64,000 nt of DNA, taken from NCBI RefSeq assembly GCF_001887355.1, contig NZ_MPIN01000001.1:1201785-1265784 (forward strand), given 5' to 3'. The position numbers and the translations under genes are program-made. Source of the stretch: Cystobacter ferrugineus. GTDB lineage: Bacteria; Myxococcota; Myxococcia; Myxococcales; Myxococcaceae. Under the pieces are notes generated by a model, which searched no databases, was not told where the DNA came from, and was given only the letters and a program-made list of their open reading frames with translations. Numbering within the stretch: position 1 is the stretch's first letter; each line of letters begins with the position of its first letter. Shown here one piece after another: positions 28,278-44,994 of this stretch.

Positions 28278-29066
28278 TCAGTCCAGCACGAAGGTGTAGG
28301 AGTACTTCATCTCCGTGGACACCGGCTCGCCGTTCTTGATGGCGGGCTTGAAGCGGAAGCGCAGCAGGGCGCCGCGCGCCGCCTCGTCGAGCCCGTAGCC
28401 GAGCCCCTTGATGACGACGACCTTCACCACGCGCCCCTCGGCGTCGATGGTGATGGACATGGTGACCGAGCCCTCGACGCCCGCGCGCCGGGCCTCGTCG
28501 GGGTAGGGAATCTTCACCTCGGAGGCGACCGTGGGCTGGGTGTCCACCTGGTACACGGGCACGTACTTGGGCGCCGAGTACGCCTTCACGTCCTTGGGAT
28601 CCGCCGCCGTGTTGCCCGTCTTTCCATAGACGGTGTTGCCCACCGGCGCGGCGAAGCCGCCCGCGGCCGTGGTGGAGGACAGCGAGAGGCCCACCACCAG
28701 CGGCACCGGCTTGGCGGCCGGCTCGGGAGGGGGCGCGTCATTGGGGGGCGGGGGAGGCGCGTCCGGCGGAGGCGGCGGAGGCGGCTTCTCGGCCCGGGCG
28801 ACCTTCACCGGAGGCGGTGCCTTCGGCTTGGGCGGGGGCGGCTTGGGCGGCTCCTGCTCGGGTGGAGGCGGCGGAGGGGGAGGCGGCTTGGACACCTCCA
28901 CCATCACCAGCTCCACGGGCTTCTGGATGTCGGGCGCCGGGCGCTCCGCCACGCGCGAGAGCAGGGCGAAGCCCACCCCGTGGACGCCCAGGGACACGAG
29001 CACGAACATCGGCACCCAATCGCGGGAGCGGCGAGGGGGCAGGGCGGAGAGGGTGGCCTGGCTCAT
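28278..29066 (-). CDS. tonB: Energy transducer TonB-family protein
   Basis: 262 residues. An N-terminal membrane anchor lies at about 16-35 (VPMFVLVSLGVHGVGFALL). A proline/lysine-rich periplasmic spacer (about 55-120, runs of PPPPPP and PPKPKAPP) is followed by the C-terminal TonB domain with IPYPDEARRAGVEGSVTMSI, GRVVKVVVIKGLGYGLDEAA and LRFRFKPAIKNGEPV, closing with MKYSYTFVL. It transmits proton-motive energy to outer-membrane receptors. Third gene of the ExbB-ExbD-TonB operon, 15 bp after exbD. No TonB-dependent receptor is adjacent. Confidence 0.92.
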   Translation of the reverse strand: MSQATLSALPPRRSRDWVPMFVLVSLGVHGVGFALLSRVAERPAPDIQKPVELVMVEVSKPPPPPPPPPEQEPPKPPPPKPKAPPPVKVARAEKPPPPPPPDAPPPPPNDAPPPEPAAKPVPLVVGLSLSSTTAAGGFAAPVGNTVYGKTGNTAADPKDVKAYSAPKYVPVYQVDTQPTVASEVKIPYPDEARRAGVEGSVTMSITIDAEGRVVKVVVIKGLGYGLDEAARGALLRFRFKPAIKNGEPVSTEMKYSYTFVLD

Positions 29067-29081
29067 GTCAGGGGGCCCTCC

Positions 29082-29516
29082 TCAGGGCTCGGCGGGAGTG
29101 GCCGTGGGCGCCACGTCCTTCTCGATGTTGAGTGCGAACCTGGCGATGCCCTGGCCCTTCACCACGTCGATGAGCCGCATCACCCGGCCATACGGCAGGC
29201 TCTGATCCGCGCTGATGATGGCGCGCGTCTCCTTGTCCTTGGCCAGCGCCTCGGTGACCCGGCGCCTCATCTCGTCCTCGCTCACCTCCGCGCCGTCGAA
29301 GAAGAGCTTGCCCTGCTTGTCGACCACCACGTTGACGAGCCCCTGCACCGTCTCGCCGCCGTTGGCGGCCCGGGGCAGGTCCACCTCCACCGTCTCGCGC
29401 ACGATGAAGTTGGCCGTCACCATGAAGATGATGAGCAGCACGAGCACCACGTCCACCAGCGGGGTGACGTTGATGCCGGTGATTTCCTCGTCGTTGTCCT
29501 GCGCGCCGCCGGCCAT
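29082..29516 (-). CDS. exbD: ExbD/TolR biopolymer transport protein
   Basis: 144 residues with one N-terminal membrane helix carrying the conserved Asp: NVTPLVDVVLVLLIIFMVTA. The periplasmic part includes VEVDLPRA, VVDKQGKLFFDG and ISADQSLPYGRVMRLIDVVK, standard for ExbD/TolR. It forms the proton-driven motor with ExbB. It begins 3 bp after the exbB stop. Confidence 0.93.
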   Translation of the reverse strand: MAGGAQDNDEEITGINVTPLVDVVLVLLIIFMVTANFIVRETVEVDLPRAANGGETVQGLVNVVVDKQGKLFFDGAEVSEDEMRRRVTEALAKDKETRAIISADQSLPYGRVMRLIDVVKGQGIARFALNIEKDVAPTATPAEP

Positions 29517-29519
29517 GGA

Positions 29520-30224
<705 letters not shown>

Positions 30225-30386
30225 GCGAGACCCGAGGAATGACGAGGGAGGAGCGCGCCGGGAGAAAACATGCCGGGTGTAACATCAACGCGCCGCGTTC
30301 ATTCTTCGCCCTGGTTGGAAAGTCAAATGAATCAGTCTTCACGTGCGCTCAGGTGCGAGGTGTAGGACTCCCACCTGCCCGGGAAT

Positions 30387-32768
<2,382 letters not shown>

Positions 32769-32776
32769 GGGATTCC

Positions 32777-33942
32777 TCAGAAGCGCACCAGGGCCTGGAC
32801 TCCACCCGAGCCGCCACCCAGCAGCGGGCGGATGCTCACCTGGGGCTGGGCGAGCTGGGCCGGATCGATCCGGTAGGGCTGGGGTTGATTGAGCGCGGTG
32901 AGGATCGCGCCCGTGATGAAGGCCGCGCCCCCAACGGTGTAGCCGGTGATGGCCGAGGTCTGCAGCAGGTAGCCCCGCTCGAGCTGGGTGGCCAGGGGCA
33001 GGGGGGGCACACAGCCGCCGCACGCGGCGATGCCCGCGTCGAAGGAGCGGAAGTGGGCGCGGGCACGCACATGCATCCAGGCGCTGCCTCCGGCGAGCGC
33101 CGCGCCCGCGCCCATCACCAGCCAGGGCATGGCGACGGAGAACCGGCGCCGGTAGCGCGTGAGCTCCTCGGTGGTGTACAGCCGCAGCGTGATGTTCGCC
33201 GTCTCGCCGGGCAGCACGGTGCGGTTCAGGTTCTGGGGCAGGTAGCCCTGGAGCGTCGCCGAGAAGGTGTGCGCGCCCGGACGCACCAGGCCCGAGTAGT
33301 GCCCGGGGGCCTGGAACAGGGGCTTGCCATCCAGCAGCACGGTGGCACCGGGCGTGTCGCAGGTGACGTCCAGGCGCGCGAGCTGCTTCTCGAGGAGCAG
33401 CTTGTAGTTGCGCGCGTACTCGAACTTGTCCGCCTCCAGCGGCTCGGCGCCGAAGCGCAGCGCGGCCACCAGGTGCTCGTACACCTCGAGGGGCTGGTCC
33501 AGGTTCATCAACGCCAGCGCGAGGTTGTAGTGGATGGCGGGGTGGCTCCACAGCTCCAGGGCCTTGCGGTACTTCTCGCTGGCCTGCACGAAGACGGCGT
33601 CCTTCAACAGGGCATTGCCCGTCTGGAACAGCTCGAGCGCCCGCTGCTGGTTCTCGGGTGACACCCCCTGGGCCCAGGGTCGCTCGGGGGCAGCGCTCGG
33701 GGGCGGCGTGGGGGGAGTCGCCTCGGGAGCCGTGGGGGCGTCGGGCGCGAGGGAGGAGGGAGGAGCCTCGGACGAGGACGGTCCAGGGGCGGGCGAGGCC
33801 CTTGGCCGCTGCTTGTTCCGGGCCTGCTGGGGGGCGCGGGGGCGTGGCGCCGCCAGCGAGGGCGGGGCCCCCAGGGACACGAGCACCACCGACATGGCCA
33901 GGACCAGCCGGCACCCGGTGCGCACCCTCCTCACGGCGTGCC

Positions 33943-33946
<4 letters not shown>
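32777..33946 (-). CDS. TPR/PEGA-domain envelope protein
   Basis: About 389 residues from a GTG at 33946 that overlaps the kinase stop by four bases (GTGA). A signal segment ([20 protein letters not shown]) precedes a Pro/Ala/Ser-rich linker (35-85). TPR-like helices lie at about 90-170 ([40 protein letters not shown]). A PEGA domain follows at about 190-260 ([32 protein letters not shown]). Two further membrane helices are at about 278-300 and 345-365. Such proteins are frequent partners of membrane-associated kinases in myxobacteria; here the gene overlap makes co-translation with the upstream kinase likely. Confidence 0.88.
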
Positions 33947-36993
<3,047 letters not shown>

Positions 36994-37175
36994 TGTCGCG
37001 GAGCACGAAGCCCGTGGAGACACCCCCCCGTGTTATCCAGAAGCGCTGGAATCATACACGGACGGGCGTGCGGAAGCACCCCTGCCTCCCCTCTCGGAGC
37101 CTCTTCACGGGGGACACTCGCGGCCGCCCGGTGGCTTCCCGGCGGGGAGAGCTCAGGCGGGCCTGGAGCCCGGAC

Positions 37176-37598
37176 TCAGGGCATCTCCTGGCCGCGCGTG
37201 TTCCACCAGTTCTCCCCGTAGCTGATGCACAACTGCTCACCCGGCTCGATGTCACGCAGCGCGTAGAAGGTGAACACGTCCTTGGGCGCGTGGCCGCGCT
37301 GGTAGCCCCGGTAGTACGACACGTTGGGCTCCGGCGCGTGGTTGTAGATGGACCCGAAGCCGAACACGAGCGCCACCCACTCGCCCCCCCGGTCCTCCTC
37401 GTGGGGGCCCCACTCGATGTTGAACACGTAGTCGGACAACGGCGAGGTGCGCAGCGTCTGGAAGGGCGCCTTGAGATAGTGGCACTCCTCCAGGATGGTG
37501 CCCTCGGGGATGGCCTCGTCCGTGAACACCCCGTACCCCCACTCGCACGGTCTGACCTTCAATCCTGGATGAACGAAGAGCGAGTCGCCTGGCTGCAT
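37176..37598 (-). CDS. SET-domain protein
   Basis: 140 residues from an internal ATG at 37598; the frame continues upstream but without family sequence. SET hallmarks: GYGVFTDEAIPEGTILEECH, the catalytic-fold motif YNHAPEPNVSYY (canonical NHxxxPN) and the C-terminal GEQLCISYGENWW with the conserved Tyr. SET proteins transfer methyl groups from S-adenosylmethionine to lysine in proteins. No pre-SET or other domain is present and the substrate is unknown. It is cytoplasmic, upstream of the kinase-nSTAND gene on the same strand with a gap of about 180 bp, and divergent from the M28 peptidase gene. Confidence 0.88.
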   Translation of the reverse strand: MQPGDSLFVHPGLKVRPCEWGYGVFTDEAIPEGTILEECHYLKAPFQTLRTSPLSDYVFNIEWGPHEEDRGGEWVALVFGFGSIYNHAPEPNVSYYRGYQRGHAPKDVFTFYALRDIEPGEQLCISYGENWWNTRGQEMP

Positions 37599-37843
37599 CC
37601 TGGCGTTGCTATCACGAATGGTCGCGCCCGGGAGAGTCGCTCCGTGCGTCTCACCCTCTCGGGGGGCTTGATGCTCTGTCCTCCAACGTCCGCCGACCTC
37701 CGTCGCGCAATGCACAGTACGAAATCTTCCCTGAAGTGCCCCCGGTGCAATAAGTTCGCGTATTGGTGGATAAGTCCGCCTTTAGCGGGAACCGGGCTGC
37801 TCCGGTTTCCGCTGCCCCCTGAAGAAGCACCGAGGAGATGTCC
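37599..37843. promoter_or_regulatory. Divergent intergenic region between SET and M28 genes
   Basis: This 245-bp stretch separates two divergent genes and must hold both promoters. On the plus strand an AT-richer patch around 37745-37780 (AATAAG, TATTGG, GGATAAG) is the likely promoter core for the peptidase, but I cannot fix -35 and -10 boxes with confidence. Confidence 0.3.
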
Positions 37844-39628
<1,785 letters not shown>

Positions 39629-39684
39629 AGCCGTCACGGCGGCTCCCTCCTCCTCGGGGGAGCCGCTCGTCTCCCTGAAGGACG

Positions 39685-39733
39685 ACGCCCCGGAACCCTG
39701 GCCTCTCGGGCCACGGTCCGGGGCGTTGTGTTT
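39685..39733 (+). terminator. Terminator after the M28 peptidase gene
   Basis: A 10-bp stem, ACGCCCCGGA (39685-39694) with TCCGGGGCGT (39717-39726), is extended by partial internal pairing and followed by the T-rich tail TTGTGTTT. A second GC hairpin without T-run lies just upstream, near 39646-39665. Confidence 0.7.
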
Positions 39734-39850
39734 CACGCCCGCGTCAACCGCCGGTCCGCTCCGGAACCCTGGCGGATGGCCGGGGGCGGCGAGGCGGCTG
39801 CTTCTGTCCGGCTTGTGATGGGACGGCCTCCTGCCCGAGACTCCCGTTCA

Positions 39851-41203
39851 ATGCCCGCCAGCGATGAACGCCGTCTCCAGGCCCTCGTCCTCGCGCCCGT
39901 GCGGCGCGTCCAGCGGCGCCTGCACACCGCGCGCTTCGCCGAGGCGGGCGTGGTGCCCGTGTGGGCCGCCGCCACCGCGTGCGTGGTGGGCCGCCTGGTG
40001 CTGCGCGATGCCGCCCCCTGGGTGCTGCCCGTGCCGCTGCTCGCCTCGGGCGTCTGGTGGTTTCTCCGGGCGCGCGCCCGGCGCGTGTCCCTCGCCCACG
40101 CGGCGGTGCTCGCGGATCGCTCGGCGGGCGCGGGGGGCTTGTTGCTCACCCGCCTGGAGCGCCCCGTGGGCGAGTGGGAGCTCGCCGCCAACCAGTATGC
40201 CCGCGCGGTGACTCCTCCCGCGGTGGCCTGGCGGCGTCCGGCGGGGGCCCTGCTCGCGGCGCTCGTCTTCCTCGCCGTGGGCCTGCTCCTGCCACTGCCC
40301 GCCCGCGCGGTGCGTCCCGCCAACGCGGCCGCCGCGGCGAAGGTGGACGCCGTGCGCGCCAAGGCCGAGGCGCTCGTCCACGAGGAACCCCCGGGCTCCG
40401 CCGTGGACGAGGAACTGCGCCGGCTGGCCGAGGAGGTCGCCGAGGGCCGCTTCGACTCCGCCGATTGGGAGGCCGCCGATCGTCTGGAGCAATCCCTCGA
40501 TGCGCGGGCGGCGCGGGCCGCCGCCGAGCTGGCCGCCGCGTCCGAGGCCGCGCGGGAGCTGGAGGACGCGCTGGACGCCGCCTCGGGGGCCGAGGCCGCC
40601 ACGCGCGAGCGCGAGGCCCTGGAGAGCGCGCTGATGACGCTCGGCTCTGGAGCGGGCGAATCGGGCGGTGCGCCTCGGACGGGTGAGGCGGGGGGCGCGG
40701 GAAGTCTGGGCGCGCAGACGCCCCGCTCACGCGCGGAGGTGGCGGACCTGCGCTCGACGCTCGATCGCCGCCAGCGGGAGCTGGAGCAGCGCTTTGGTGA
40801 GGAGCTGGGACGCAAGGGTTCACGGCCAGGCCAGGGTCAAGGCGAGGGTGATGGCCAGGGCGAGGGCGAGAGCCGTCCCGGAGGCCATGCGAGCCGTGGG
40901 GCGGGCAAGGGCAAGGGCTCGAGCGCGGGCGGAGGCAAGGAGAGCCGGCCGCTCATGTTCGGCGAGAAGGCGGAGATGGAGCCGGAGCGGCTCGCCTTCA
41001 AGCCCCTGCCCAAGGGACAGGGCGGGGAGGCCGGGGACTTGTGGGGCCTGAAGGCCGTGGAGCCGGGGCGGCGCGAGGCGGGTCCGGGGGGAGGGGCACA
41101 GGGCGCGGGCGCGCGGGGCGACGCGGAGGCGGGGCATTCCGCGGGACCGCTGCTGCCGCGCAACCGGGAGCTGGTGAAGCGTTATTTCGGGGAGCAGCCT
41201 TAG
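39851..41203 (+). CDS. Membrane protein with helical and low-complexity tail, first gene of the MoxR cluster
   Basis: About 450 residues from the ATG at 39851. Two hydrophobic helices occur early (VVPVWAAATACVVGRLVL and VLPVPLLASGVWWFLRA) and one near 125-145 (LLAALVFLAVGLLLPLPARA). A coiled-coil region (about 160-285, Ala/Glu/Arg-rich) and a Gly/Lys/Glu/Ser low-complexity segment (about 330-370) follow. The C-terminus ends LLPRNRELVKRYFGEQP, a tail seen in membrane proteins encoded beside MoxR/VWA genes. The overall pattern resembles DUF4175-like proteins, but I do not claim the family. It precedes moxR by 20 bp and is likely part of the same transcript. Confidence 0.7.
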   Translation: MPASDERRLQALVLAPVRRVQRRLHTARFAEAGVVPVWAAATACVVGRLVLRDAAPWVLPVPLLASGVWWFLRARARRVSLAHAAVLADRSAGAGGLLLTRLERPVGEWELAANQYARAVTPPAVAWRRPAGALLAALVFLAVGLLLPLPARAVRPANAAAAAKVDAVRAKAEALVHEEPPGSAVDEELRRLAEEVAEGRFDSADWEAADRLEQSLDARAARAAAELAAASEAARELEDALDAASGAEAATREREALESALMTLGSGAGESGGAPRTGEAGGAGSLGAQTPRSRAEVADLRSTLDRRQRELEQRFGEELGRKGSRPGQGQGEGDGQGEGESRPGGHASRGAGKGKGSSAGGGKESRPLMFGEKAEMEPERLAFKPLPKGQGGEAGDLWGLKAVEPGRREAGPGGGAQGAGARGDAEAGHSAGPLLPRNRELVKRYFGEQP

Positions 41204-41223
41204 CCTTAGGAGAGGAGTCGGCC

Positions 41224-42219
41224 GTGTCGGAATTGTTGAGCCCCGCCGAGGTGCAGGGGGCGGCGGAGCGGGTGGCCCTGCTCCAGAAGGCGTTGAACCA
41301 GGTCCTGCTCGATCAGACGCAGGTGGTGGAGCAGGTGGTGGCGGCGGTGCTCGCGCGCGGCCACGTGCTGCTCGAGGGCCTGCCGGGCCTCGGCAAGACG
41401 GAGCTGTGCAAGGCGCTCGCGCGGCTGCTCGGGCTGCCCTTCCGGCGCATCCAGTTCACCCCGGATCTGCTGCCCGGCGACATCACCGGCACCTACGTCC
41501 TGGAGGGCGAGGGCCGCCGCGACTTCACCTTCCGCGAGGGGCCCCTCTTCGCCCACGTGGTGCTCGCGGATGAAATCAACCGCTCCAGCCCCAAGACGCA
41601 GGCCGCCCTGCTCGAGGCCATGCAGGAGCGGGGCGTGACGGTGCTCGGCCAGACGCGCCCGTTGCCGGACCCCTTCTTCGTGCTCGCCACGCAGAACCCC
41701 ATCGAGCTGGAGGGCACCTATCCCCTGCCCGAGGCCCAGCTCGATCGCTTCCTCTTCCGCGTCCAGGTGCCGCCCGTGGGCGCGAAGACCCTCACCACGC
41801 TGCTCACCACGCGCGTGCGCGGCGCGCCGCCGGCGCTGCCGCCCGTGACGGACGCGGCGGGGCTCGCCTCGCTCTTCGCCGCGGTGGACCGGGTGCACCT
41901 GCCCGTGCCGGTGGCGGACTTCATCGGCCGCCTGGTGGAGTCGAGCGATCCGCGCGCCCCCGGAGCGCCCGAGTCCGTCCGCCGCTTCGTCCGCTTCGGC
42001 GCCAGCCCCCGCGCCGCCCTGGCCCTGGCCGCCGCCGGCCGCGCGCTCGCGTTGATGCGGGGCAAGCCCAACGTGGGCTTCGACGAGGTGACGGCCTGCG
42101 CCCCCGCCGTGCTCAACCACCGGCTGGTGCTCGCCTACGAGGCGTCCCTGGAGAAGGTGGGCCCCTGGGAGGTGGTGCGCTCCCTGCTCCAGTCCACTCC
42201 CGAGGTGCCCCGTGCGTGA
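41224..42219 (+). CDS. MoxR-family AAA+ ATPase
   Basis: 331 residues from a GTG at 41224 preceded by GGAGAGGAG. AAA+ signatures: Walker A LEGLPGLGKTELCKALARLL, the MoxR pattern RRIQFTPDLLPGDITGTYVL, EGPLFAHVVLADEINRSSPK (Walker B plus sensor 1) and FFVLATQNPIELEGTYPLPE. MoxR proteins act as chaperone-like ATPases on partners with von Willebrand factor A domains. Such partners are encoded downstream at 49.7-55 kb, and a DUF58 gene is present, giving the classic MoxR-DUF58-VWA set. The stop overlaps the next gene by eight bases. Confidence 0.93.
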   Translation: MSELLSPAEVQGAAERVALLQKALNQVLLDQTQVVEQVVAAVLARGHVLLEGLPGLGKTELCKALARLLGLPFRRIQFTPDLLPGDITGTYVLEGEGRRDFTFREGPLFAHVVLADEINRSSPKTQAALLEAMQERGVTVLGQTRPLPDPFFVLATQNPIELEGTYPLPEAQLDRFLFRVQVPPVGAKTLTTLLTTRVRGAPPALPPVTDAAGLASLFAAVDRVHLPVPVADFIGRLVESSDPRAPGAPESVRRFVRFGASPRAALALAAAGRALALMRGKPNVGFDEVTACAPAVLNHRLVLAYEASLEKVGPWEVVRSLLQSTPEVPRA

Positions 42220-43975
42220 GTGGAGGGCGCTGCTGCTCGTCCTGGGGCTGTGCGCGGGCGTCGCCCGGGCGAATGTGGTGATCGAGGAAGCGGTCCCGGC
42301 CCCGGCCGAGGCGGACACGCGCCTGCCGGGCTACACGGAGCTCTCGGGCGCCCCGGAGAGCGCGTCCGACGGGGAGCTGCGGGTGTCCGTGGCCACCACC
42401 CTGCCCCGGCCGCGGCGGGGCTACTTCCCCCTGGAGGTGGAGCTCCACAACACGGGCTCCACGCCGCGCGTCGTGGACATCGCGGTCACGGCCACGGCCA
42501 CGGAAGTGCGTCGCGTCGAGGTCTCCAGGCGACGGGTGGAGGTGGGTGCGCGCCAGAAGTTGTCGGCGTGGATGCCCGTCCCCGTGCTCGCCCGGCACGG
42601 CCTCGTGCGGGTGGAGAGCCCGGGCCTGAACCTCCGCGTCTTTTCCTTCTACGCGACGGACAGCTCGGGACATACCGTGCTGGTGCTGGGCACGGAGAAG
42701 GCCTTCGCGGAGGGCTCGCACCTGCCGCGCGTGGAGGACGGGAAGCTGACGGTGCGCTTCCTTTCGCCCGAGAACGCGCCGCGCGAGCTCGCCGCCTACG
42801 TGGGCCATTCCCGCATCGTGGTGGCCGGGGACGTCACCGCGCTGCCAGCGGATGTGTGGAGCGCGCTCGAGGCCTACGCGGCCTCGGGAGGCTTGTTGAC
42901 CCTGCTCCATCCGCCGCGTGACGTGGAGCAGCGCCTGCCACTGCTCACCCGGTCCAATCCGGGAGACGTCCTGCCCTATGGCTTCGGCCAGGTCCGGCTG
43001 TGTGATGGGGCGGAAGGCTGTGCCTCCGGACTGCTCGCCGACGCGGCCGCGCTGGAGTCCAACGAGGCACCTCGTCCGGGCCCCGTGCATCCCGCTCCGC
43101 CTCCGAGCAGATGGGGACAACAGCCGGCCCTGGGCGCGGGCCTGTCGCCCCTGTTGCCCGGTGTCCAGGCTCCGGTGGGCCGCTTCCTGGGCCTCATCAC
43201 CCTCTTCGTGCTGGCGGTGGGGCCCGGCGGGCTGCTGCTGGCCCGGCGCAAGGGGCCCGTGGCGCTGCTCATCGCCGTGCCCTCGGTGGCGCTCGTCACG
43301 TGCCTGGCCTTCGTGGGCTGGTCGCTGCTCGTGGAGGGCCTCACGCTGCATGCCGCGCGCTACAGCGTCACCTGGCTGGACCGGGAGCGGGACCGGGCCG
43401 TCACCGTCGGCCTCGGGGGCTACTACGCCAACCTGGAGCCGGAGCCCTTCCAGGTGCCCGCGCTGAGCGCGCTGCTGTCCTCGGATTCGGACTGGGAGTC
43501 GCGGCCCCTCGAGGCGGACTGGACCCGGGGCATGGTGGTGACGGGCGGCTTCCTCTCCGCGCGCACCTACCAGGAATGGGGCGAGGTGGCCGTGGCGCCC
43601 TCGCGCGCCCGGCTCGGCGTGTCGGCCGAGGGAGGGCAGTTGCGCATCCGCAACGCGCTCGGCGCGCCGCTCGTGGAGGGCTACGTGCGCTCCGGGGACG
43701 GGTGGTGGAAGTTGCCCGCGCTCGCCGAGGGCGCGGAGGGCCTGGCCACGCGGCTGCCCGGGGACATCTCGGACAGCGCCATCGATGCGCTGCGTCCCGA
43801 CGAGGCCGTGGGCCGGCGGCTCTACCCGGTGCTCGGGCGTCTGTTCCAGGAGCCCCTGCCCGAGGGCGGCTTCCTCGCGAAGCTGGAGGGTCCGGGGTGG
43901 ACCTTCTCGGAGGCGATTCCGGTGCGCCTGCACGAGGGCGTGCACCTGGTGCGGGGACGGGTGGACGGGCCATGA
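42212..43975 (+). CDS. Membrane protein with periplasmic domain, MoxR-cluster partner
   Basis: 587 residues from a GTG at 42212, overlapping moxR by eight bases. A signal peptide (LLLVLGLCAGVARA) leads to a beta-rich N-terminal domain (about 50-150, Ig-like strands YFPLEVELHNTGSTPRVVDI) and then an alpha/beta region resembling a GATase1-type fold (LEAYAASGGLLTLLHPPRDV). Two membrane helices are visible (FLGLITLFVLAVGPGGLLLA, LIAVPSVALVTCLAFVGWSL), and a second beta-rich domain follows. I do not recognise a named family. Its place between MoxR and the ABC ATPase suggests a role in assembly or substrate handling of this envelope system. Confidence 0.75.
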   Translation: MREWRALLLVLGLCAGVARANVVIEEAVPAPAEADTRLPGYTELSGAPESASDGELRVSVATTLPRPRRGYFPLEVELHNTGSTPRVVDIAVTATATEVRRVEVSRRRVEVGARQKLSAWMPVPVLARHGLVRVESPGLNLRVFSFYATDSSGHTVLVLGTEKAFAEGSHLPRVEDGKLTVRFLSPENAPRELAAYVGHSRIVVAGDVTALPADVWSALEAYAASGGLLTLLHPPRDVEQRLPLLTRSNPGDVLPYGFGQVRLCDGAEGCASGLLADAAALESNEAPRPGPVHPAPPPSRWGQQPALGAGLSPLLPGVQAPVGRFLGLITLFVLAVGPGGLLLARRKGPVALLIAVPSVALVTCLAFVGWSLLVEGLTLHAARYSVTWLDRERDRAVTVGLGGYYANLEPEPFQVPALSALLSSDSDWESRPLEADWTRGMVVTGGFLSARTYQEWGEVAVAPSRARLGVSAEGGQLRIRNALGAPLVEGYVRSGDGWWKLPALAEGAEGLATRLPGDISDSAIDALRPDEAVGRRLYPVLGRLFQEPLPEGGFLAKLEGPGWTFSEAIPVRLHEGVHLVRGRVDGP

Positions 43976-44000
43976 CGCGGACGCGAGACGAGGTGGTGCG

Positions 44001-44978
44001 ATGAGCCTGCTCGAGGTGAAGGGACTGCGGCGCGACTTCGGCGCCCTGCGCGCGGTGGACGACGTGTCGTTCGAGCTGGAGGCGGGCACCATCCTCGGCT
44101 TCATCGGGCCCAACGGCGCGGGCAAGAGCACCACGATGCGCATCCTCGCCACCCTGGACACGCCCACCGCGGGCGAGGTGCTCCTGGACGGGTTCTCGCT
44201 GGTGGACGCGCCGGACAAGGCGCGGCCGCTCATCGGCTACATGCCGGACCGCTACGGCACCTATGACGATGTCACCGTGTTCGAGTTCCTCGACTTCTTC
44301 GCGCGCGCCTACGGCCTGACGGGCCCGGCGCGCGCGCGGCGGCTGGAATCGGTGATGGAGTTCACCGGCCTGGGACCCCTGGCGGACAAGCTCACCCACG
44401 CGCTGTCCAAGGGGATGAAGCAGCGCGTGGCGCTCGGGCGCACGCTCCTGCATGACCCGAAGCTGCTCATCCTCGACGAGCCGGCGGACGGTTTGGATCC
44501 GCGCGCCCGCATCGAGCTGCGCGAGCTGCTGCGCGCGCTCGCGGATCAGGGCAAGGCGGTGCTCATCTCCAGCCACATCCTCACCGAGCTGGCGGAGATC
44601 TGCGACACGTGCGCCATCATCGAGCAGGGGCGGCTGTTGGCCACGGGCAAGGTGGCGGACGTGCTCGCGCAGGCGGCGGGCACGGCGGTGGTGGAGTTGA
44701 TGGTGCGGCTGTTTCCGGGCGAGGAGGGAGAGGGGGCGTGGACGCGTGCCGAGCGGCTGTTGTGGGAGCAACCCCACGTGAAGGAAGTGGCTCGCGAGGG
44801 CCAGGTGCTGCGCGTGCGGCTGGAGCAGGAGGGGGGAGCGGCGACGTGGGGAGACGAGGCGGCGGCGCGGCTGTTGAGGGTGCTCGTGGAGGCGGGCGTG
44901 CCGGTGTGCGCGTTCGGCCACCGCGAGCGCAACCTGGAGGATGCCTTCATGCGGGTGACGCGGGGCCGGGTGGCGTGA
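44001..44978 (+). CDS. ABC transporter ATP-binding protein
   Basis: 325 residues. Walker A FIGPNGAGKSTTMRIL, Q-loop region GYMPDRYGTYDDVTV, signature ALSKGMKQRVALGRTLLHDP in place of LSGGQ, Walker B LLILDEPADGLDP and H-loop ISSHILTELAEI. The signature variant LSKGM is normal for DRA/GldA-type exporters. The C-terminal 100 residues carry the long tail of this group. The likely membrane partner is the permease at 48.3 kb; the two are now separated by a cysteine-rich gene and a minus-strand toxin/immunity cassette. Confidence 0.93.
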   Translation: MSLLEVKGLRRDFGALRAVDDVSFELEAGTILGFIGPNGAGKSTTMRILATLDTPTAGEVLLDGFSLVDAPDKARPLIGYMPDRYGTYDDVTVFEFLDFFARAYGLTGPARARRLESVMEFTGLGPLADKLTHALSKGMKQRVALGRTLLHDPKLLILDEPADGLDPRARIELRELLRALADQGKAVLISSHILTELAEICDTCAIIEQGRLLATGKVADVLAQAAGTAVVELMVRLFPGEEGEGAWTRAERLLWEQPHVKEVAREGQVLRVRLEQEGGAATWGDEAAARLLRVLVEAGVPVCAFGHRERNLEDAFMRVTRGRVA

Positions 44979-44994
44979 GGCGGGAGGTGTGCGG

